64,000 nt of DNA from Trifolium pratense (lineage: Eukaryota; Streptophyta; Magnoliopsida; Fabales; Fabaceae), in NCBI RefSeq assembly GCF_020283565.1, contig NC_060061.1:42569362-42633361 (forward strand), given 5' to 3'. Made by a program: the position numbers and the translations under genes. Below, in pieces: positions 58,855-64,000 of this stretch. The notes under the pieces are model-generated. The model was not told the DNA's origin and did no database searches. It saw only the letters and a list, made by a program, of their open reading frames with translations. Positions within the stretch are counted from its first letter, which is position 1. The number at the start of each line of letters is the position of its first letter.

Positions 58855-59625
58855 AATCAGCAATTTATTAGGGGCCAAAAGCCATCTATAAGTGGAATTT
58901 TTTTTTCTAGCACAACAATTGTCAATCTACCCCAACAATAATTTTGAATGGACGAATTTGCCCTCATATATAAACTAAAACCCTGAAGAAAAAAATTTGG
59001 TTACCGGAACACTTTGGAAAAAAATGTTCTGATATGTAAATTTTTTTTGGTTACCGGAACACTTTGGAAAAAAGTGTTCAGGTATATAAAATTTTTTTAA
59101 TTTTTTTTTTACCCGAACAATTTGAAAAAAGTGTGTAGGTATGTCAAATTTTTCCAAATTTATTTTGTTACCTACACACTTTGGAAAAAAGTGTTCAGGT
59201 ATGTAAAATTTTTCTAATTTTTTTTTGTTACCTGAACACTTTGAAAAAAAGTGTGTAGGTAAGTAAAATTTTTCCAAATTTAATAAAAGAGAAGAGTTGT
59301 GACTTGTTGGATGTTTGTGTTCCTCCATCACTTAGTGAAGAAAGAATATGAGATCTGACCCTTTTTTTTTTAAACATTTTGCAAGGGTCAAGGCCGCCAC
59401 TAAATTATGGGATTGCAAAATTTACTGGCAGTTTAGGCCGCCACTAAGTTATCGGCGGCTTAAGCCGCCACTAAGTTATACGTCCTTTAAAAAACATTAT
59501 TTTTTAATCTTGTGAGGGTTTTGTCTCACTTACTAAGGGTGTAGACCGCCAGTAACTTCCTGAGGGCTTAAACCCTCTATAAGTGTTATTTAAAACCGTC
59601 AATAAATGAATGTATTCTTGTAGTG
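58855..59625. mobile_element. Non-autonomous CACTA element
   Basis: CACTACAAGAA at the left and TTCTTGTAGTG at the right, an 11-bp perfect terminal inverted repeat of the CACTA (CMC/EnSpm) type. The flanking triplets are CTT and GTT, not a perfect 3-bp duplication. The interior has a palindromic minisatellite (58998-59281) and then GCCGCCACTAAGTTA words repeated three times (59390-59480). No transposase, 771 bp. Confidence 0.82.
58998..59281. repeat. Palindromic minisatellite, five units of about 60 bp
   Basis: Each unit has AACACTTT or ACACACTTT, a short GGA/GAA centre and AAAGTGTT or AAAGTGTGT, closing with TCAGGTA or GTAGGTA: a self-complementary core. Units start near 58998, 59049, 59110, 59170 and 59230, separated by T-rich linkers. 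The open frame 58975-59331 on minus is a translation of these repeats, not a gene. Confidence 0.85.
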
Positions 59626-60360
59626 GTTGAATTGTTAGTTAATTGGGTTTTTAGACCCATCTAAGGTTTTATCCATTTAGAAGTAGTATAAATGTAGTGT
59701 GTTGAACACAAATCAAACCAATGAATGAAAATGAATAAGTTATCTTTTATTGTCTTTTAGTATTTCTTAGAGTAATTTTTAATGTCTTTTACTTAGTTTA
59801 GTGTAGAACCCTAGCTTCTTAGCTTGATAGGATTATCTTCTTAGTAGTTTATATGGGAAAATTGACTTACAAATTATTAAATTTATGCAATTCAACTAAC
59901 TTATAATTTTTTTTTTTTTTATTTTGCATGTAGATTTTGGCCTCTGAAAACAGTTGATACTTTCTTGGTGGTTACTTGAAAAGTGAAAGACAGGCTGTTG
60001 AGGATTTGGCAATGAAGCATGGCTTTATGTGAACTCAACTGCAGTACTGATCAGAAACACCGTGTATATATTTTGATTTTAGTGGCTACGTACAGTTGAT
60101 GACATGAAGAGAAGAGATTGTTTGAGTTATGATAAAGCAATACTTGTTAAGAATTACAATAAGATGTTATAGTGCTTTACTAGCTAATTACATTAAATGT
60201 TACTCTACTGATGAATGTTACTATGATGAGGCAGTACAGTCAGATTTAACTTTTGAGGGATCATTTTATGCAGGTTTAACTTTTGAAGATTGTGAAATTT
60301 TATTTCTGCCTTTTCTCATTACATATGGAGTTGCTTAGTGGTTGTTGCAAGTTGATGTAT
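59626..60360 (+). pseudogene. Unidentified degenerate exon-like sequence
   Basis: After a pyrimidine tract and AG (about 59935), plus strand reads GGYLKSERQAVEDLAMKHGF and then stops. Further down, KRRDCLSYDKAILVKNYNKM appears in another frame. The words look protein-like but I do not recognise the family, and stops interrupt every frame. Confidence 0.35.
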
Positions 60361-60501
60361 CTAAGAGCATTCCTTCAAATATTTCAAAATCAAGTTCAAC
60401 TACATCCAAAGCTAAAGGGCATTTCAATTCACCCATTTAATGGAAAGGAAAGTGCTACTATTATTCAAAATAGGTACCCCTAGATTAACTGTATCCCCCC
60501 T

Positions 60502-62068
60502 TTAGAAAACATGAACTTTAAAAACTAAATCTTTCTTGTTTATCAGTTCAAACACACAAACATCTCCTAGTTTCAGACCACTTTCACTTGCAAACAAGCG
60601 CCAACCGGCTGAAAGGCGACGCCCTTTTTTTCCGTCATTACAACGAAGCAGTTTCACATTCCATGATCTTTTTCCAATCTGCAGCATCACATACTTCTCT
60701 TTGTTCTCAGTAACACCTTTTAAACCTGGTATCCACTGCATAATATAACCACCAAATATATAACATATATGTTATACATAGCACTGCATGAAATAATCCA
60801 AATTTAGTGTTTGAAACCTTACCAGCAGTCCCTTTACCAGATGACAAGGCTTTATGAGAATTGTGAAAAAAGGATTGCTTGAGTTGAATTTTGCAGCAAC
60901 TTCCTGAGCTCTTATCTCCCTTTGGCCAATTAAAGCATGAACTTCTTTTAGTAATGTTCTCAGTCTCACCTGGCATTTATATGTGGAATGTAAAACAATT
61001 AAGAAACCCTTGGAGAACATTGAGAGTTTTGAAGAATACTTCTGTTAGAGAATATATCTTTGGTAACTCTAACAAAATATATGTAATATTGTAAATACAT
61101 GCAAATGAAATCAATACATACTTCTAACTTTCTTATGTGGTCGAGTAGAACCTAATGGTGATCTTTGTCGATTCTTCTTCCGTTTAAGCCTTTCATCCAA
61201 AATCTCAACTGATTCATCATCACTGTGATCAATACTATTGTTCTTTTCATCCAAAATCTGAACTGATTCATCATCACTATCACCAACATTGTCATTTTCA
61301 TCATCATCAGTGTCACATGAAGGATCATAATCTATTTCTACTGCATTCTGGCCAAGTATGAGTACATTGAAGTTGGAAGTTCCTTTTCTATATTTAAATA
61401 ACACCAAATAACCTTGTTGTAGAGAGTAACTTTGAGTAAAATCTTTCCAACCCTTTTCAAACCAAATCTCACCATTGACTTTTTTCCAATAAACTTTCCA
61501 GTTGGTGCCATCAGGAGGCTTGATCAACACTGGATTTGATAGACTAACTCCATAACTCTTTGTAAACTTATTTGGTATTTTCTGTAAAAATTAAATAACC
61601 CCTTTTTTGGTCACTAAGCAAAAGGTATCAAACATGACTTTGTCTAACATGCACACCTGAGACAAGTCTTTCACCATGCACAAATTTGTTTTCATCACTG
61701 GATCAATAAGTTTTACCGCTGGATCAATATGACATATTACATCTCATTTGATCCAATGGTGAGATGTACTTATGCATGGTGAAAAACTTGTCTCGTACTA
61801 TGGACTTAGCCATCAAATATAGGTATTCCTTCTAGGAATACAACACTCATGTAAACATTCATGCGTGATGTGTATAAGTAATAAAATTTGTAGTACTAAA
61901 ATAAACAGACCATATGTGAAATGCAAATATATGACATAATATTACAGAATATCATAGAAATTTGATGTAAAAAATAGTACTAATATGAATGCTTACAAGT
62001 CTTTGAAGAGTAGTTTGGAGGATGATCTTGAAGAAACGGATGGAGAGAGTAGCATTTCTCCTAGCCAT
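60502..62068 (-). pseudogene. B3-domain (REM/VRN1-like) gene with a frameshift in exon 3
   Basis: Exons on minus by homology with the intact gene: 61997-62068, 61122-61581, 60823-60969, 60502-60735. Exons 1, 2 and 4 are open and include a full first B3 domain (KVYWKKVNGEIWFEKGWKDF) and a second-domain end (SESGLKLGDVCVFELINKKD). Exon 3 is 147 nt where the intact gene has 146: one extra base near 60918 (GATAAGAGCTCAGG versus GCTAAAGCTCAGG in the plus-strand copy). This shifts the frame and destroys the second B3 domain. A one-domain protein could still be made. Either a recent pseudogene or an assembly error. Confidence 0.85.
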
Positions 62069-62321
62069 GGATGATGGAGTTTGAAGTGGAGACTGGAGAC
62101 TGAGTGAATAATGTGTTGTTTGATTGATTGTTTCATACAGTACACTCCAATGACATTATGGTGGTCAGAGCAAGCAAAGCTCTTTCATTTATGAATGCTT
62201 ATAATTAAGCTACCTAACCTGCCTAATGTCATTATTACATCTCTAAACAAACTCATGACTCATTCGGCTCTTCATATTTGATCTTGCACATTTTTATTAG
62301 AGTTCAATAATTTATGTTTTT

Positions 62322-62455
62322 TTGTCAAGTAGTCTAGTGGTTAGAAAATCCACCTTAAAGATGAATAAGTTGAGTGTTCGGAGTTTGAACCCCGACTCCT
62401 ACACATATAGTGTGATGTCCCTGCCAATTGAGCTAAGCGACATAATTTATGTATT
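62322..62455 (+). mobile_element. tRNA-related SINE fragment
   Basis: GTAGTCTAGTGGTTAGAAAA (A-box side) and GGAGTTTGAACCCCGACTCC (62379-62398, B-box side), then GATGTCCCTGCCAATTGAGC. Related to 41452-41570. Confidence 0.55.
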
Positions 62456-62552
62456 TTATAGGGTTATTAAATGAATATAAAATATGAATAAAACGAGTCG
62501 GATTGTTTAGGATTGTCACATATAAATTAAGAAAGGAAAATGCTAAACAGTG

Positions 62553-62733
62553 TCAGGTTTTCGCGAAGTAACAAATGGTTTGAATGGTGCTTGGCTTGCG
62601 GTAGCAACGAGTTTTATTGATGTGACTGAGTTTAGTGATGCATATATATATATGAATGTGAGTTCAGCCTTTCTAGGATTTAATAAATTTGATAGAAATA
62701 AAAGAAACTTGTCATTCATGATGATGGGCAATT
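62553..62733 (+). pseudogene. Unidentified coding remnant, second copy
   Basis: Plus strand reads FREVTNGLNGAWLAVATSFI and DVTEFSDA, then an AT repeat. Matches 49310-49430. It lies at the same side of the neighbouring B3 gene, so it belongs to the duplicated block. Confidence 0.5.
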
Positions 62734-62867
62734 GAGTATTCCTTCAAATATTTCAAAATCAAGTTCAACTACAACCAAAGCTAAAGGGCATTTCACTCAC
62801 CCATTTAATGGAAAGGAAAGTGCTACTATTACTCAAAATAGGTACCCCTACATTAACTTTGTCCCCT

Positions 62868-64000
62868 TTAGAAAACATGAACTTTAAAAACTAAATCATT
62901 CTTGTTTATCAGTTCAAACACACAAACATCTCCTGGTTTCAGTCCACTTTCACTTGCAAACAAATTCCAACCGGCTGAAAGGCGACGTCCTTTTTCTTCG
63001 TCATTACAACGAAGCAGTTTCACATTCCATGATCTTTTTCCAATCTGCAGCATCACATACTTCTCTTTGTGCTCAGTAACACCTTTTAAACTCGGTACAT
63101 ACTGCATAATATAAGCACCAATATATAACATATATATATGTTATACATAGCATAGCACTGCATGAAATAAACCAAATTTAGTGTTTGAAACCTTACCAGC
63201 TGACCTTTTACCAGATGATAAGGCTTTATGAGAATTGTGAAAAAAGGATTGCTTGAGATGAATTTTGCAGCTACTTCCTGAGCTCTTTTAGTAATGTTCT
63301 CAGTCTCACCTGCATTTATGTGTGCAATGTAAAACAATTAAGAAACTCTTTGAGAACATATTGAGAATTTTGAAGAATCATGCAACTAAGAATATATCTT
63401 TTGTTAACCCTTCATTTTAAATGGAAAGTTTTATAGAAAATTTCATCAAACTAATATATAATACAAAGACACAGAAAATGAAATCCATACATACCCCTAA
63501 CTTTCTTATGTGGTCGAGGAGATCGACCTATTGGTGACATTTGTTTGTTCTTCTTCCGTTTAAGCCATTCATCCAAAATCTTAACTGATTCATCATCACT
63601 ATGATCAATACTATTGTTCTTTCCATCTATAATCTTAACCGATTCATCATCACTATCACCAACATTGTCATTTTCATCATCATCAGTGTCAGATGAAGAA
63701 CCATAGTCTATTTCCATTGCATTCTGGCCAAGTATTAGTACATTGAAGTTGGAAGTTCCTTTTCTATATTTGAATAACACCAAATAACCTTGTTGTAGAG
63801 AGTAATTTTGAGTAAAATCTTTCCAACCTTTTTCAAACCAAATCTCACCATTGACTTTTTTCCAATAAACTTTCCATTTGGTGCCATCAGGAGGATTGAT
63901 CAACACTGGATTTGATAGACTCACTCCATGTCTCCTTGTAAACTTATTTGGTATTTTCTGTGAAATTAAAAGAACCCCTTTTGGTCAGTACACAAAAATA
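62868..64000 (-). CDS. B3-domain protein, REM/VRN1-like (partial, exon 1 beyond window)
   Basis: Exons on minus: 63495-63957, 63197-63309, 62868-63101. Exon 1 must lie past the right edge, since intron 1 is still open at 64000. Exon 2 carries the first B3 domain (KWKVYWKKVNGEIWFEKGWK, FKYRKGTSNFNVLILGQNAM) and a long acidic linker. Exon 3 is 113 nt instead of 146, an in-frame loss of 11 codons in the serine/basic linker. Exon 4 gives YVPSLKGVTEHKEKYVMLQI to the stop. All visible exons are open and in phase, so the gene is probably functional, with a shortened interdomain linker. Confidence 0.87.

Noticed and set aside
58975..59331. 118-codon open frame on minus with repeated KFYIPEHFFPKC words
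   Set aside because: It is the translation of the palindromic minisatellite inside the CACTA element; repeats and stop-free length follow from the DNA repeat.

Overview
This is a nuclear plant genomic segment: AT-rich, with intron-split genes (GT-AG introns) and dense transposable-element debris. The gene content (a tandem cluster of amino acid permeases, a cluster of VRN1/REM-like B3 genes, a NOP53 gene) and the repeat types suggest a eudicot, most likely a legume such as Medicago. That assignment is inference, because no diagnostic marker was searched. Exon structures given here were rebuilt by hand from splice signals, reading phase and paralogue comparison.

Layout. 1-4545: a repeat unit of about 3.2 kb present in near-identical partial copies around a LINE fragment, each copy carrying a small foldback element. 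4777-5853: Tourist-like TIR element. 6427-10193 (minus): twelve-exon NOP53/GLTSCR2-type ribosome biogenesis gene, with a telo-box and site II motifs upstream. 10.4-14.2 kb: intergenic, with a U6-like promoter motif in a repeat, a long imperfect palindrome made of an inverted coiled-coil gene fragment, and a decayed LINE. 14566-17877, 28000-30182 and 35593-37920 (all minus): three intact amino acid permease (AAP family) genes. The second and third, with their upstream DNA, form a recent segmental duplication; the first lacks an intron that the other two share. Between them lie a G/C-skewed TIR element, a tandem array of hairpin repeats, a 5'-truncated LINE with an 18-bp target site duplication, and a three-deep nest of Mutator-like foldback elements.

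42.0-47.6 kb: a segmental duplication of 2.2-2.5 kb. Both copies hold an internally deleted Helitron with a PIF1-type helicase remnant, a SINE, and the promoter and start of a B3 gene; each copy also has private insertions that can be read against the empty site in the other. 47.6-64 kb: a B3 (REM/VRN1-like) cluster with one pseudogene on plus, one intact gene on minus, one frameshifted gene on minus, one gene running off the right edge on minus, and two orphan first exons. Between these are a hAT element (8-bp duplication) containing a nested LINE and a Stowaway element, a CACTA element containing a palindromic minisatellite, and other MITEs.

The working genes are NOP53 (nucleolar 60S ribosome assembly), three plasma-membrane amino acid transporters and one or two B3 DNA-binding proteins; they form no shared pathway. 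I saw no new enzymatic or defence system. The value of the window is mainly evolutionary: gene duplication and decay, and insertions dated against paralogous empty sites.
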